The position numbers and the translations under genes are program-made. The notes under the pieces were generated by a model. The model ran no database searches. It saw nothing but the letters and a program-made list of their open reading frames with translations, and had not been told where the DNA came from. Shown here piece after piece: positions 39,206 through 51,136 of a stretch of DNA of 64,000 bases. Positions within the stretch are counted from its first letter, which is position 1. Each line of letters opens with the position of its first letter. Source of the stretch: Streptomyces sp. NBC_01451 (lineage in GTDB: Bacteria > Actinomycetota > Actinomycetes > Streptomycetales > Streptomycetaceae); contig NZ_CP109479.1 of assembly GCF_036227485.1 (NCBI RefSeq), forward strand, positions 8,122,001-8,186,000, given 5' to 3'.

Positions 39206-40025
39206 CGCCCGCCGGGCCGCGGTGCTCGGTTCCCCCATCGCCCACTCCCTCTCGCCGGCGCTGCACCGCGCGGCGTACGAGGAACTGGGGCTCAGGGACT
39301 GGACGTACGACCGTTTCGAGGTCGACGAGGCGGGGCTGCCGGAGTTCCTGGGAGGGCTCGGGGCCGAGTGGGCGGGGCTGTCGCTCACCATGCCGCTGAA
39401 GCGGGCTGTCATACCGCTGCTCGACGAGGTCAGCGAGACGGCAGCGTCGGTCGAGGCCGTCAACACCGTGGTGTTCGGCGCGGACGGGCGGTGCGTCGGG
39501 GACAACACCGACATCCCCGGGATCGTGGGCGCCCTGCGCGAGCACGGCATCGAGGAGGTCGGCTCCGCCGCGATCCTCGGCGCCGGCGCCACCGCATCCT
39601 CGGCGCTCGCCGCGCTGGCCCGGATCTGTACGGGCGAGGTCGTCGTGTACGTCCGCAGCGAGGCCCGGGGAGCCGAGATGCGGCAGTGGGGCGAGCGCCT
39701 CGACGTCGAGGTCCGTACGGCGGACTGGGCGGACGCGGCACGGGCGCTGCACGCGCCGCTGGTGATCGCCACCACTCCGGCCGGGGCCACGGACGAGCTG
39801 TCCCGTGCGGTCCCGGAACGGCCCGCGACCCTCTTCGACGTGCTCTACCACCCCTGGCCGACCGATCTGGCGGCCCGCTGGTCGGCGTACGGCGGGGCGG
39901 TCGTGAGCGGACTCGACCTGCTGGTGCACCAGGCGGTGCTTCAGGTGGAACAGATGACCGGGCTCGTCCCGGGCCCGCTGGGTGCCATGCGCAGGGCGGG
40001 CGAGAAGGCACTCGCCGACCGCTGA
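39186..40025 (+). CDS. aroE: Shikimate dehydrogenase
   Basis: 279 residues. N-terminal substrate domain: AVLGSPIAHSLSPALHRAAYEELG, with the conserved Lys in LTMPLKRAVIPL and the substrate Asp in GDNTDIPG. The NADP-binding domain is seen in AAILGAGATASSALAAL. It reduces 3-dehydroshikimate. The ATG at 39186 lies inside the end of mltG and has AAGGAC upstream, so it is translationally coupled. It is the first of four aro genes here. Confidence 0.93.
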   Translation: MRERAADARRAAVLGSPIAHSLSPALHRAAYEELGLRDWTYDRFEVDEAGLPEFLGGLGAEWAGLSLTMPLKRAVIPLLDEVSETAASVEAVNTVVFGADGRCVGDNTDIPGIVGALREHGIEEVGSAAILGAGATASSALAALARICTGEVVVYVRSEARGAEMRQWGERLDVEVRTADWADAARALHAPLVIATTPAGATDELSRAVPERPATLFDVLYHPWPTDLAARWSAYGGAVVSGLDLLVHQAVLQVEQMTGLVPGPLGAMRRAGEKALADR

Positions 40026-40193
40026 CCCGACACGGCGCCGCGTCCGCTTGCTGGACCGCCGATCAGGCATTCGGCCCGGACGTGGGAGGATCGGGAGGTG
40101 GCGGGCCAGGGCCGCGCACCCGGTCACGCCGTCGCCGTACGCGAGGACGCGCGTACGCAGGGCAGTACCAGGGCGCGAGTATGAGGAGCACCG

Positions 40194-42981
<2,788 letters not shown>

Positions 42982-43146
42982 CTCCCCACTCGGGCGGTTG
43001 GCCCGATTCGCCTGTGGCGGCGGGCACTTCGGGCCGTTCCGGGCCGTTCACCAAACGGCGGCCCGGGACGGTACCGTTCGGTTGCGAGCGGGGTCCGTGC
43101 CCCGTCGGCCAGCGCCGATCGCCTGTACGAGATGGAGTGGCACCGG

Positions 43147-44052
43147 ATGCAGGACGCAGTGGGGTCTCCGCTGCCGCCGCCCCACCAGCCGGGGCAAGGA
43201 CCGGGCGCCGACTGGTCGTCGGCCGCCCCGCACGCGGGGCAGCAACACCCGGGCGTACACCCGGGTTCCGCACCCCCGAGCCGGCCACCGGCTCCGGCCC
43301 CGGTCTACACCGGGGGAGTCCCCTCGGGACCGGGTCCGCAGGCCCAGCATCCGCCCGTCCCGCAGCACGCTCCCGTGCCTCAGCATGCCCCGGTGCCGCC
43401 TGCGCCCGACACCACCGGCCATGTGCGGCTGCCGCAGGGCGACTTCGTCCCGACACCGGGCCCGCCGCCCGCCACGGGACCGGTCGACCCGGCCTCCGCG
43501 CCCCTCGCCGTGCTGCTGATCGGCCCAGCGGGCGCCGGGAAGACGAGTGTCGCGAAGTACTGGGCCGACCATCGCCGGGTGCCCACCGCGCACATCAGCC
43601 TCGACGACGTACGCGAATGGGTCCGCTCGGGCTTCGCCGACCCGCAGTCGGGGTGGAACGACCATTCCGAGGCGCAGTATCGTCTCGCCCGCCGCACCTG
43701 CGGCTTCGCCGCGCGCAACTTCCTGGCCAACGGCATCTCCTGCATCCTCGACGACGCGGTCTTCCCCGACCGCCCGGTCGTCGGCCTCGGTGGCTGGAAG
43801 CGGCACGTCGGGCCCGGTCTGCTGCCGGTCGTGCTGCTGCCCGGCCTGGAGATCGTCCTGGAGCGCAACGCCGAGCGCTCCGGCAACCGCCGCCTCCCGG
43901 ACGAGGAGGTCGCCCGCATCCACGGCAGGATGGCGGGCTGGTACGGCTCCGGGCTCCCGATCGTCGACAACTCCCAGCTCGACGTACCGGCGACGGCACG
44001 GGTGCTGGACGAGGTCCTGGCGCGACTGCTGGCCAGCCCGCCCAAGTGGTAG
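43147..44052 (+). CDS. P-loop kinase-like protein with Pro-rich N-terminus (zeta-toxin/PNK-like)
   Basis: 301 residues. The first ~120 are disordered (Pro, His, Gly; repeats such as VPQHAPVPQHAPVPP). The C-terminal NTPase has Walker A GPAGAGKTS, then LDDVREWVRSGFADPQSGWND, a kinase-type second acidic box CILDDAVFP and a lid-like RNAERSGNRRLPDEEV. This resembles the AAA_33/zeta-toxin/polynucleotide-kinase group; the substrate is unknown. The start is uncertain: ATG 43147 has GGAG upstream, and ATG 43132 is also in frame. It follows aroB by 165 bp in the same direction. Confidence 0.7.
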   Translation: MQDAVGSPLPPPHQPGQGPGADWSSAAPHAGQQHPGVHPGSAPPSRPPAPAPVYTGGVPSGPGPQAQHPPVPQHAPVPQHAPVPPAPDTTGHVRLPQGDFVPTPGPPPATGPVDPASAPLAVLLIGPAGAGKTSVAKYWADHRRVPTAHISLDDVREWVRSGFADPQSGWNDHSEAQYRLARRTCGFAARNFLANGISCILDDAVFPDRPVVGLGGWKRHVGPGLLPVVLLPGLEIVLERNAERSGNRRLPDEEVARIHGRMAGWYGSGLPIVDNSQLDVPATARVLDEVLARLLASPPKW

Positions 44053-44185
44053 ACGGGCGGTGCGGGTGGGAAGCGGGGCAGGGTACGCCCGGCCCCGGGC
44101 GGGTGCCTGCCGGACAGCGAGTGCCGGTCGCCGGGTCCGGGTGGGCCGAACGGGTGATCGCCCCCGCCGCCCCTACCCGTCCCGT

Positions 44186-44257
44186 CCCTGGGGGCTGCGC
44201 CCCCAGACCCCCGCTGTCGGCCTGAACGGCCTCGTCCTCAAACGCCGGACGGGCTGA
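44186..44257 (-). repeat. Dispersed intergenic repeat, copy 4 (minus orientation)
   Basis: The minus strand reads CAGCCCGTCCGGCGTTTGAG, GACGAGGCCGTTCAGGCC, then the hairpin GGGGGCGCAGCCCCC. It is nearly identical to copy 1 and faces copy 5 across about 4 nt. Confidence 0.85.
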
Positions 44258-44261
44258 AGAT

Positions 44262-44310
44262 CAGCCCCTCCGGCGTTTGAGGAGCGGGGTCTGGGGCGGA
44301 GCCCCAGAAG
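44262..44310 (+). repeat. Dispersed intergenic repeat, copy 5 (plus orientation, internally deleted)
   Basis: CAGCCCCTCCGGCGTTTGAG is followed directly by GAGCGGGGTCTGGGGCGGAG, so the GACGAGGCCGTTCAGGCC middle is missing. With copy 4 and matching outer flanks (GCCCCCGCCGCCCCTACCCG against its complement to 44340) it forms a palindrome of about 183 bp. Confidence 0.85.
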
Positions 44311-44439
44311 GACGGGACGGGCAGGGGCGGCGGGGGCGAAAGACCTGCGGCCAGCCTCCTCGCCCCCGCTGGTGACCCCCGCCGCCCGGTCGGCCCTCTC
44401 CGACCGGCGCGGTTCCAGCCGCGCTCTTACGCTCGGGGC

Positions 44440-45549
44440 ATGTCAGAGGTGTACGCGGCGCGCAGAGCGCGGCTTCGGGAGCGGTGTCACGCGGGCGGCA
44501 GTGCGGGAGCGCTGGTCTCCCGTGCCGCCAATGTGCGGTATCTCGCGGGCGCGGCCCCGCAGGGAGCCGTACTGCTGCTGGGAAAGCGTGAGGACCTGCT
44601 CGTGTGGGCGGGGCCCGAGGACGACCGGGCCCCCGAGGGCGGCCGTCCGGACGAGGCCCTGCGCGTGCACGCCCTGTCCGCGACCGGCGGCGACCCGGCG
44701 GTCGCCGCCGCGGATCTCGCCGCCGCCCAGGGCGCCGACTCCCTCGCCGTCGAGGAGCACCACCTGACCGTGGCCCGGCACAGGGCCATCGGCTCGGTCG
44801 CGCCCCGGCTGCGCCTCACCGACCTCGGCGGCGCCGTCGAGCAGCTCCGGCTGGTCAAGGACGAGGAGGAGATCGCCTGTCTGCGGATCGCCGCCGAGAT
44901 CACCGACCAGGCACTGGGCGAGCTGCTGGAGTCCATCCTCGTCGGGCGTACGGAGAGGCATCTCGCCCTCGAACTGGAACGGCGGCTCGTCGATCACGGC
45001 GCCGACGGGCCCGCGTTCGCGACCGCCGTCGCCACCGGGCCGCACTCCGGCCGCCGGGGGCATCGGCCCACCGATCGGCGCGTGGAAGAAGGAGACTTCC
45101 TCTCTGTTTGTCTCGGCGCCGTCTACCGCGGATACCGCTGTGAAATCGGTCGCACGTTCGTCATCGGGACCTCGCCGGCCGACTGGCAGATCGAGCTCTA
45201 CGACCTCGTCTTCGCAGCCCAGCGGGCTGGACGCGAGGCCCTCGCACCCGGCGCGGCCTACCGTGACGTGGACCGCGCGGCACGCCAGGTACTGGACTCC
45301 GCGGGCTACGCGGACCGCCTTCCGGAGCTCACCGGACACGGTGTCGGGCTCGAAATCGACGAGGACCCGCAGCTCGCCCCCGCGGCCATGGGTAAACTGG
45401 ACGCTTGCGTGCCGGTCACCGTCGAACCGGGGGTCCACCTCCCGGGCCGGGGCGGTGTCCGGATCGATGACACGCTCGTCGTACGCCCTGAGGCGGACGG
45501 CGGACCCGAGCTACTCACCATCACGACCAAGGAACTGCTCGCGCTCTAG
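44440..45549 (+). CDS. M24 peptidase-fold protein with degenerate metal site (Xaa-Pro aminopeptidase-like)
   Basis: 369 residues. N-terminal creatinase-type domain, then the pita-bread fold. The five family metal ligands (D, D, H, E, E) read C224 ([10 protein letters not shown]), E235 (CEIGR), H300 (TGHGVGLEI), E329 ([11 protein letters not shown]) and D343 (RIDDTLVV). Three of five are changed and the usual second His (EIHE) is D. The protein may bind metal differently or be a non-enzymatic relative. It lies upstream of efp as pepQ does in actinobacteria. Confidence 0.85.
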   Translation: MSEVYAARRARLRERCHAGGSAGALVSRAANVRYLAGAAPQGAVLLLGKREDLLVWAGPEDDRAPEGGRPDEALRVHALSATGGDPAVAAADLAAAQGADSLAVEEHHLTVARHRAIGSVAPRLRLTDLGGAVEQLRLVKDEEEIACLRIAAEITDQALGELLESILVGRTERHLALELERRLVDHGADGPAFATAVATGPHSGRRGHRPTDRRVEEGDFLSVCLGAVYRGYRCEIGRTFVIGTSPADWQIELYDLVFAAQRAGREALAPGAAYRDVDRAARQVLDSAGYADRLPELTGHGVGLEIDEDPQLAPAAMGKLDACVPVTVEPGVHLPGRGGVRIDDTLVVRPEADGGPELLTITTKELLAL

Positions 45550-45608
45550 CTTCGAGCTGTCGCGTCCATCCCGTGGTCGTCCACGTCAGTCCAGGAGATT
45601 CCGCAACC

Positions 45609-46175
45609 GTGGCTTCCACGAACGACCTCAAGAACGGCCTGGTGCTCAAGCTCGACGGGGGCCAGCTCTGGTCCGTCGTCGAGTTCCAGCACGTCAAGCC
45701 CGGCAAGGGCCCTGCCTTCGTGCGCACCAAGCTCAAGAACGTGCTCTCCGGCAAGGTCGTCGACAAGACGTTCAACGCCGGTGTCAAGGTCGAGACGGCC
45801 ACTGTCGACAAGCGCGACATGCAGTTCTCCTACATGGACGGCGAGTACTTCGTCTTCATGGACATGGAGACCTACGACCAGCTCATGGTGGACCGCAAGG
45901 CCGTCGCCGACGCCGCCAACTTCCTGATCGAGGGCTTCACCGCCACGGTCGCGCAGCACGAGGGCGAGGTGCTCTTCGTCGAGCTGCCGGCCGCCGTCGA
46001 GCTCGTCGTCCAGGAGACCGAGCCCGGCGTCCAGGGCGACCGCTCCACGGGCGGCACCAAGCCGGCCACGCTGGAGACCGGGCACCAGATCCAGGTCCCG
46101 CTCTTCATCACCACCGGTGAGAAGATCAAGGTCGACACCCGCACGAGCGACTACCTCGGCCGGGTGAACAGCTAA
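45609..46175 (+). CDS. efp: Elongation factor P
   Basis: 188 residues in three beta-barrel domains that rescue ribosomes stalled at polyproline. The loop KPGKGPA carries the functional Lys (K33 counting Met) and belongs to the actinobacterial PGKGP subfamily that works without lysine modification. I see no epmA/yjeA-type gene in the window. The GTG at 45609 follows AGGAGA. Confidence 0.96.
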   Translation: MASTNDLKNGLVLKLDGGQLWSVVEFQHVKPGKGPAFVRTKLKNVLSGKVVDKTFNAGVKVETATVDKRDMQFSYMDGEYFVFMDMETYDQLMVDRKAVADAANFLIEGFTATVAQHEGEVLFVELPAAVELVVQETEPGVQGDRSTGGTKPATLETGHQIQVPLFITTGEKIKVDTRTSDYLGRVNS

Positions 46176-46177
46176 CC

Positions 46178-46612
46178 GTGGCTGCCCGCAACACGGCCCG
46201 CAAGCGTGCCTTCCAGATCCTCTTCGAAGGCGACCAGCGCGGGGCCGATGTCCAGACGGTCCTCGGGGACTGGATCCGGCTCTCCCGGGCCGACACCCGC
46301 CAGCCCCCGGTCAGCGAGTACACGATGGAACTCGTCGAGGGCTACGCGCAGCACGCGCGGCGCATCGACGAGCTGATCTCGCAGTACTCGGTCGGCTGGA
46401 CGCTCGACAGGATGCCGGTCGTCGACCGCAACATCCTGCGCCTCGGTGCCTACGAGCTGATCTGGGTCGACGAGACCCCGGACGCCGTCGTCCTCGACGA
46501 GATGGTGCAGCTGGCGAAGGAGTTCTCCACGGACGAGTCGCCCTCGTTCGTCAACGGGCTCCTGGGCCGGTTCAAGGACCTGAAGTCCACGCTGCGCCGC
46601 GACGAGGCCTGA
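46178..46612 (+). CDS. nusB: Transcription antitermination protein NusB
   Basis: 144-residue all-helical protein (ARKRAFQILFEGDQRG, VVDRNILRLGAYELIW, PSFVNGLLGRFKD). It binds boxA RNA with S10 for rRNA antitermination. It starts 2 nt after efp, giving an M24-efp-nusB operon. Confidence 0.95.
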   Translation: MAARNTARKRAFQILFEGDQRGADVQTVLGDWIRLSRADTRQPPVSEYTMELVEGYAQHARRIDELISQYSVGWTLDRMPVVDRNILRLGAYELIWVDETPDAVVLDEMVQLAKEFSTDESPSFVNGLLGRFKDLKSTLRRDEA

Positions 46613-46638
46613 GCTGAGCCAGACCCTCGGGCGTCTGG

Positions 46639-46698
46639 TCGTACGAATGCCGGTGGGCCCCAGCGACACACTGCTGGGGCCCACCGGCATTCGTACGA
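46639..46698. terminator. Terminator 1 between nusB and bldD (26-bp stem)
   Basis: A perfect 26-bp stem (46639-46664 with 46673-46698) around an 8-nt loop, unusually long. It starts 26 nt after the nusB stop and can end the efp-nusB transcript. Confidence 0.85.
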
Positions 46699-46777
46699 TC
46701 AACTGCGGTCGGAGGGCTTGGTGAGGTCTCCGGGGTGTCCGCGTACCCGTGGGGCCTCCGAGGCCCGTGGAACGGCG

Positions 46778-46815
46778 CCGGGGTGGCCGGAACCCATAGG
46801 TTCCGGCCACCCCGG
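46778..46815. terminator. Terminator 2 between nusB and bldD (17-bp stem)
   Basis: A perfect 17-bp stem (46778-46794 with 46799-46815) around the tetraloop CATA. It lies 37 nt beyond the bldD stop and is the likely bldD terminator. Confidence 0.8.
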
Positions 46816-46852
46816 CGGCACGTTTCTGCTCAACGGCTGAAAGCCGTCGGGC

Positions 46853-47353
46853 TCAGCTCTCCTCGTGGGAGACGGCGCGGCGCGCGTCCGCGTCCAGGAC
46901 ACCCCAGCTGATCAGCTGCTCGGTCAGGACCGAGGGCGACTGGTCGTAGATGACGGCGAGCGTGCGCAGGTCGTCCTGGCGGATCGACAGCACCTTGCCG
47001 TTGTAGTCGCCGCGCTGCGACTGGATCGTCGCGGCGTAGCGCTGCAGGGGGCCCGCCTTCTCGGCCGGCACATGGGCCAGCCGCTCAAGGTCGAGGACGA
47101 GCTTCGGCGGCGGCTCGGCGGCCCCGCCCGGCGTGGTGCCCGGCAGCAGCTCCTGCACGGGAACCCCGTAGAAATCCGCCAGCTCGGCGAGGCGCTGCAC
47201 GGTCACGGCACGATCGCCGCGCTCGTACGAACCGACCACGACCGCCTTCCAGCGTCCCTGGGACTTCTCCTCGACACCGTGGAGGGAAAGGCCCTGCTGG
47301 GTGCGGATCGCCCGGAGCTTGGCCCCGAGCTGTTTGGCGTATTCGCTGGACAT
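46853..47353 (-). CDS. bldD: Developmental repressor BldD
   Basis: 166-residue master regulator of Streptomyces development. The N-terminal helix-turn-helix (SSEYAKQLGAKLRAIRTQQGLSLHGVEEKSQGR) binds DNA. The C-terminal domain has the c-di-GMP signature RGD-x8-RQDD (QRGDYNGKV then RQDDL); four c-di-GMP molecules join the dimer. The ATG at 47353 (MSSEYAK) is the known start, with GGGAGC upstream. It represses sporulation genes during vegetative growth. Its promoter carries its own binding site. Confidence 0.98.
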   Translation of the reverse strand: MSSEYAKQLGAKLRAIRTQQGLSLHGVEEKSQGRWKAVVVGSYERGDRAVTVQRLAELADFYGVPVQELLPGTTPGGAAEPPPKLVLDLERLAHVPAEKAGPLQRYAATIQSQRGDYNGKVLSIRQDDLRTLAVIYDQSPSVLTEQLISWGVLDADARRAVSHEES

Positions 47354-47412
47354 ATAGCTCCCGGACACAGTGTCGACGTGCGGACGAGCCGCGCGGCTGG
47401 TGACTCACTGTG

Positions 47413-47442
47413 AGGTTACGCAGCGTTACTCTTCCCCGTCAA
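47413..47442 (-). promoter_or_regulatory. bldD promoter overlapped by a BldD box
   Basis: On the minus strand TTGACG (47437-47442), 18 nt, TAACCT (47413-47418). The 15-mer at 47415-47429 (GTTACGCAGCGTTAC) fits the BldD consensus NTNACNC(A/T)GNGTNAN at every fixed position and covers the -10. This agrees with the known autoregulation of bldD. Confidence 0.8.
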
Positions 47443-47570
47443 GCCGAACGGTCCCGCCCGGCTCTCCCGTGCCGGGCGACGTGCGGTTACGGCAGTCGGG
47501 TGACGCCTGACACCAGGGGGGTGATCAGGTGCGTTGCGCGGACTGGTACCGTGGCTGGCGCAATTCCGAC

Positions 47571-47610
47571 GTCCTTTAATGATCCGTCCTGTGAGGCGGA
47601 GAAGGAGGTC
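47571..47610 (+). promoter_or_regulatory. PyrR-binding leader upstream of pyrR
   Basis: The RNA here contains TCCTGTGAGGC (47587-47597), matching the PyrR loop consensus TCCNGNGAGG. It is flanked by short CCG/CGG and CCTT/AAGG pairs. The loop ends 5 nt before the Shine-Dalgarno AAGGAGG (47602-47608). Actinobacterial PyrR is known to repress translation by this means; UMP would favour binding and repression of the pyr operon. Confidence 0.6.
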
Positions 47611-47618
47611 CGTTTCCT

Positions 47619-48200
47619 ATGGACTCAGAGCAGGACAAGCAGCAGTACGAGGCCGACGCGCGGCCCGTTCTGGAAGCCCCCGACATCGCGCGCGTGCTGA
47701 CCCGCATCGCCCACGAGATCGTCGAACGCGCCAAGGGCGCCGACGACGTGGTGCTCCTCGGCATTCCGACCCGTGGCGTCTTCCTCGCCCAGCGGCTCGC
47801 CGCCAAACTGGCGGAGATCACCGACCGCAAGATCCCGGTCGGCTCGCTCGACATCACCATGTACCGCGACGACCTGCGCATGCACCCGCCGCGCGCGCTG
47901 GCCCGCACCGACATCCCCGCCGACGGCCTCGACGGCAGACTGGTCGTCCTCGTCGACGACGTGCTCTTCTCCGGCCGCACCATCCGCGCCGCCCTCGACG
48001 CCCTGAACGACCTCGGGCGTCCGCGCGCGGTGCAGCTCGCCGTCCTCGTCGACCGCGGGCACCGCGAACTGCCCATCCGCGCCGACTACGTCGGCAAGAA
48101 CCTCCCCACGTCGTTGCGGGAGACGGTCAAGGTCCAGCTCGCCGAGGAGGACGGTCGGGACACCGTCCTGCTCGGTGTGAAGCAGACCGCCCAGCAGTAG
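47619..48200 (+). CDS. pyrR: Bifunctional pyr operon regulator/uracil phosphoribosyltransferase PyrR
   Basis: 193 residues. PRPP motif [15 protein letters not shown], with the PyrR-typical [10 protein letters not shown] and DITMYRDDL. It binds UMP and pyr mRNA and also converts uracil to UMP. AAGGAGG lies 10 nt before the ATG, next to a PyrR loop. It heads the pyrRBC-carAB-pyrDF operon and is divergent from bldD. Confidence 0.95.
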   Translation: MDSEQDKQQYEADARPVLEAPDIARVLTRIAHEIVERAKGADDVVLLGIPTRGVFLAQRLAAKLAEITDRKIPVGSLDITMYRDDLRMHPPRALARTDIPADGLDGRLVVLVDDVLFSGRTIRAALDALNDLGRPRAVQLAVLVDRGHRELPIRADYVGKNLPTSLRETVKVQLAEEDGRDTVLLGVKQTAQQ

Positions 48201-48291
48201 CACGCGTGCGCGTGCGGCCCCGTGCCGTACGTCCCCTCGCGACGCCCCTGCCTGCCCGGAATCTCCTGAACTTGCTTACGGAGCCTGAAAG

Positions 48292-49269
48292 ATGCAGCGT
48301 CATCTCATCTCGGCCGCCGACCTCACCCGCGACGACGCCGTCCTGATCCTCGACACCGCCGAGGAGATGGCCCGGGTCGCCGACCGGCCGATCAAGAAAC
48401 TGCCGACCCTGCGCGGCCGTACCGTCGTCAACCTCTTCTTCGAGGACTCGACGCGGACCCGGATCTCCTTCGAGGCCGCCGAGAAGCGCCTGTCCGCGGA
48501 CGTCATCAACTTCACCGCCAAGGGGTCGAGCGTCTCCAAGGGCGAGTCCCTGAAGGACACCGCCCAGACCCTGGAAGCCATGGGCGTCGACGCGGTCGTC
48601 ATCCGCCACGGCGCCTCCGGGGCCCCGTACCGGCTCGCCACCTCCGGCTGGATCGACGCGGTCGTCATCAACGCCGGTGACGGGACGCACCAGCACCCGA
48701 CGCAGGCCCTGCTGGACGCCTTCACCATGCGGCGCCGGCTGGTCGGGCGGGACGCGGGCATCGGCCAGGACCTCGCCGGCAAGCGCATCACACTGGTCGG
48801 CGACATCCTGCACAGCCGCGTCGCCCGCTCCAACGTCGACCTGCTGCACACCCTGGGCGCGGAGGTCACCCTCGTCGCGCCGCCGACCCTGGTGCCGGTC
48901 GGCGTCGAGAGCTGGCCCTGCGAGGTCTCGTACGACCTGGACAGCGCCCTTCCGAAGTCCGACGCGGTGATGCTGCTGCGCGTGCAGCGGGAGCGCATGA
49001 ACGCCGCGTTCTTCCCGACCGAGCGCGAGTACTCACGTCGCTACGGCCTCGACGGCGACCGCATGGCGCGGATGCCGGAGCACGCCATCGTGATGCACCC
49101 CGGGCCGATGGTCCGCGGGATGGAGATCACCGCGGAGGTCGCCGACTCCGAGCGCTGCACCGCCATCGAGCAGGTCACCAACGGCGTCTCCATCCGGATG
49201 GCCGTGCTCTACCTGCTGCTCGGCGGCAACGAACCCGCCGTCACCCACACCCGTACCGAGGAGAAGTAA
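48292..49269 (+). CDS. pyrB: Aspartate carbamoyltransferase catalytic subunit
   Basis: 325 residues. The carbamoyl-phosphate site is [13 protein letters not shown], the active loop Lys-Gly is in [13 protein letters not shown], and the aspartate-domain motifs are [12 protein letters not shown] and [11 protein letters not shown]. It forms N-carbamoyl-aspartate. No pyrI is present, so it is a class without the zinc regulatory subunit. pyrC starts 5 nt after it. Confidence 0.96.
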   Translation: MQRHLISAADLTRDDAVLILDTAEEMARVADRPIKKLPTLRGRTVVNLFFEDSTRTRISFEAAEKRLSADVINFTAKGSSVSKGESLKDTAQTLEAMGVDAVVIRHGASGAPYRLATSGWIDAVVINAGDGTHQHPTQALLDAFTMRRRLVGRDAGIGQDLAGKRITLVGDILHSRVARSNVDLLHTLGAEVTLVAPPTLVPVGVESWPCEVSYDLDSALPKSDAVMLLRVQRERMNAAFFPTEREYSRRYGLDGDRMARMPEHAIVMHPGPMVRGMEITAEVADSERCTAIEQVTNGVSIRMAVLYLLLGGNEPAVTHTRTEEK

Positions 49270-49274
49270 GACAC

Positions 49275-50561
49275 ATGGGCAAGATCCTTATTCGTGGTGC
49301 GCGGGTGCTCGGCGGCGAGCCGCAGGACGTCCTGATCGACGGCGCGACCATCGCCGAAGTCGGCGCGGGCCTCTCCGACGAGAGCGCCGAGGTCGTCGAG
49401 GCCGAGGGCAAGGTGCTGCTGCCGGGGCTCGTCGATCTGCACACGCATCTGCGGGAGCCGGGGCGCGAGGACTCCGAGACCGTGCTGACCGGGACCCGGG
49501 CGGCGGCGAGCGGCGGCTACACGGCCGTGTTCGCCATGGCCAACACCTTCCCGGTCGCCGACACCGCCGGTGTGGTCGAACAGGTCTACCGGCTCGGGCA
49601 GGAGCACGGCTACTGCGACGTGCAGCCCATCGGGGCCGTCACCGTAGGGCTGGAGGGCAAGAAGCTCGCCGAGCTGGGCGCCATGCACGAGTCGGCGGCC
49701 GGCGTCACCGTCTTCTCCGACGACGGCAAGTGCGTCGACGACGCCGTGATCATGCGGCGCGCCCTGGAGTACGTGAAGGCCTTCGGCGGGGTCGTCGCCC
49801 AGCACGCGCAGGAGCCGCGGCTGACCGAGGGCGCCCAGATGAACGAGGGCGTCGTGTCGGCCGAGCTGGGGCTCGGGGGGTGGCCCGCCGTCGCCGAGGA
49901 GTCGGTCATCGCGCGTGATGTGCTGCTCGCCGAGCACGTCGGCTCCCGCGTCCACATCTGCCACCTGTCGACCGCCGGGTCCGTCGAGATCGTCCGCTGG
50001 GCCAAGTCCCGGGGCATCGACGTCACCGCCGAGGTGACCCCGCACCACCTCCTCCTCACCGACGAACTGGTCCGCACGTACAACCCGGTCTACAAGGTCA
50101 ACCCGCCGCTGCGCACCGAGCGCGACGTGCTGGCCCTGCGGGAGGCGCTCGCCGACGGCACGATCGACATCGTCGCCACCGACCACGCCCCGCACCCGCA
50201 CGAGGACAAGGACTGCGAGTGGGCCGCCGCCGCCATGGGCATGGTCGGCCTGGAGACCGCGTTGTCAGTGGTCCAGGAGACGATGGTGGACACCGGACTG
50301 CTGGACTGGGCGACCGTCGCCGACCGCATGTCCTTCGCCCCCGCGCGCATCGGGCGGGCGACGGGCCACGGCCGCCCCGTCTCGGCAGGTGAGCCCGCCA
50401 ACCTCACGCTCGTCGACACGGCATACCGTGGGTCCGTGGACCCCGCGGGCTTCGCCTCCCGCAGCCGCAACACCCCGTACGAGGGCCGTGAGCTGCCGGG
50501 CCGTGTCACGCACACGTGGCTCCGGGGCAAGGCCACGCTCGTCGACGGGAAGCTCGCGTGA
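49275..50561 (+). CDS. pyrC: Dihydroorotase
   Basis: 428-residue amidohydrolase. The zinc ligands are intact: [24 protein letters not shown] and ATDHAPH. It closes carbamoyl-aspartate to dihydroorotate. Its last bases overlap the next gene by 4 nt. A TTGTCAGTG motif inside it is not considered a promoter. Confidence 0.96.
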   Translation: MGKILIRGARVLGGEPQDVLIDGATIAEVGAGLSDESAEVVEAEGKVLLPGLVDLHTHLREPGREDSETVLTGTRAAASGGYTAVFAMANTFPVADTAGVVEQVYRLGQEHGYCDVQPIGAVTVGLEGKKLAELGAMHESAAGVTVFSDDGKCVDDAVIMRRALEYVKAFGGVVAQHAQEPRLTEGAQMNEGVVSAELGLGGWPAVAEESVIARDVLLAEHVGSRVHICHLSTAGSVEIVRWAKSRGIDVTAEVTPHHLLLTDELVRTYNPVYKVNPPLRTERDVLALREALADGTIDIVATDHAPHPHEDKDCEWAAAAMGMVGLETALSVVQETMVDTGLLDWATVADRMSFAPARIGRATGHGRPVSAGEPANLTLVDTAYRGSVDPAGFASRSRNTPYEGRELPGRVTHTWLRGKATLVDGKLA

Positions 50562-51136
50562 CATCACTGCCGCATTTGACGTACGTCGCCGCCGAACAGA
50601 AGTCGGCGGAGGTGACCGACTGGGCCGCCCGCGTGGGCTGGCTGGTCGGGCTCGCGCTCTTCGTCGCGCTCATCTACTGGCTGATGCGCGAGGGCTGGAA
50701 GTGGCGCGGCACGCTCCAGGGCGACCTGCCCCAGCTGCTTGCCGCGCCGGACGAGCCCGGTGCGGCCAGACTGACGATGAGCGGGCGCTATCACGGCTCC
50801 ACCACCGCCGGTCAGTGGCTGGACCGCATCGTGGCGCACGGCCTCGGCACCCGCAGCCGGGTCGAGCTCACACTGACGGACGCGGGACTGGACGTCGTAC
50901 GCCCCGGCGCGGCCGACTTCTACGTCCCCCTGGAGGCTCTGCGCGAGGCCCGGCTCGACAAGGGCATCGCGGGCAAGGTCCTCACCGAGGGCGGCCTGCT
51001 GGTCGTCACCTGGGAGCACGGCGGCAGGCTGCTCGACTCCGGGTTCCGCTCCGACCGCGCGGCCGAGCACAACGAGTGGGTCCGGACCCTGAACCAGATG
51101 ATCAACAAGACGACGGAAACGGAAGGCGCACGATGA
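50558..51136 (+). CDS. Membrane protein with PH-like domain, pyr-operon member
   Basis: 192 residues. One N-terminal membrane helix ([18 protein letters not shown]) is followed by a beta-rich cytosolic domain ([75 protein letters not shown]) of pleckstrin-homology type. Coupled to pyrC and carA by 4-nt overlaps. A homologous membrane protein occupies this place in mycobacteria. Its function is unknown, and a role in pyrimidine synthesis is not established. Confidence 0.8.
   Translation: MTSLPHLTYVAAEQKSAEVTDWAARVGWLVGLALFVALIYWLMREGWKWRGTLQGDLPQLLAAPDEPGAARLTMSGRYHGSTTAGQWLDRIVAHGLGTRSRVELTLTDAGLDVVRPGAADFYVPLEALREARLDKGIAGKVLTEGGLLVVTWEHGGRLLDSGFRSDRAAEHNEWVRTLNQMINKTTETEGAR

Larger units (their letters stand above)
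44053..44439. other. Intergenic region holding a large imperfect palindrome
   Basis: 387 bp without a gene. The centre (44158-44340) is made of two opposed copies of the dispersed repeat, described separately. The segment before it (44053-44157) shows nothing I can assign. TACGCT at 44428-44433, 6 nt before the M24 gene ATG, could be the -10 of a leaderless transcript. Confidence 0.5.

Noticed and set aside
40026..40193. Possible small gene between aroE and aroC
   Set aside because: Open frames here only extend neighbouring ones and no start with a ribosome site or conserved pattern is seen.
50262..50270. A further TTGTCAGTG motif, inside pyrC
   Set aside because: It lies within coding sequence, no TANNNT follows at the right spacing, and no start codon is near.
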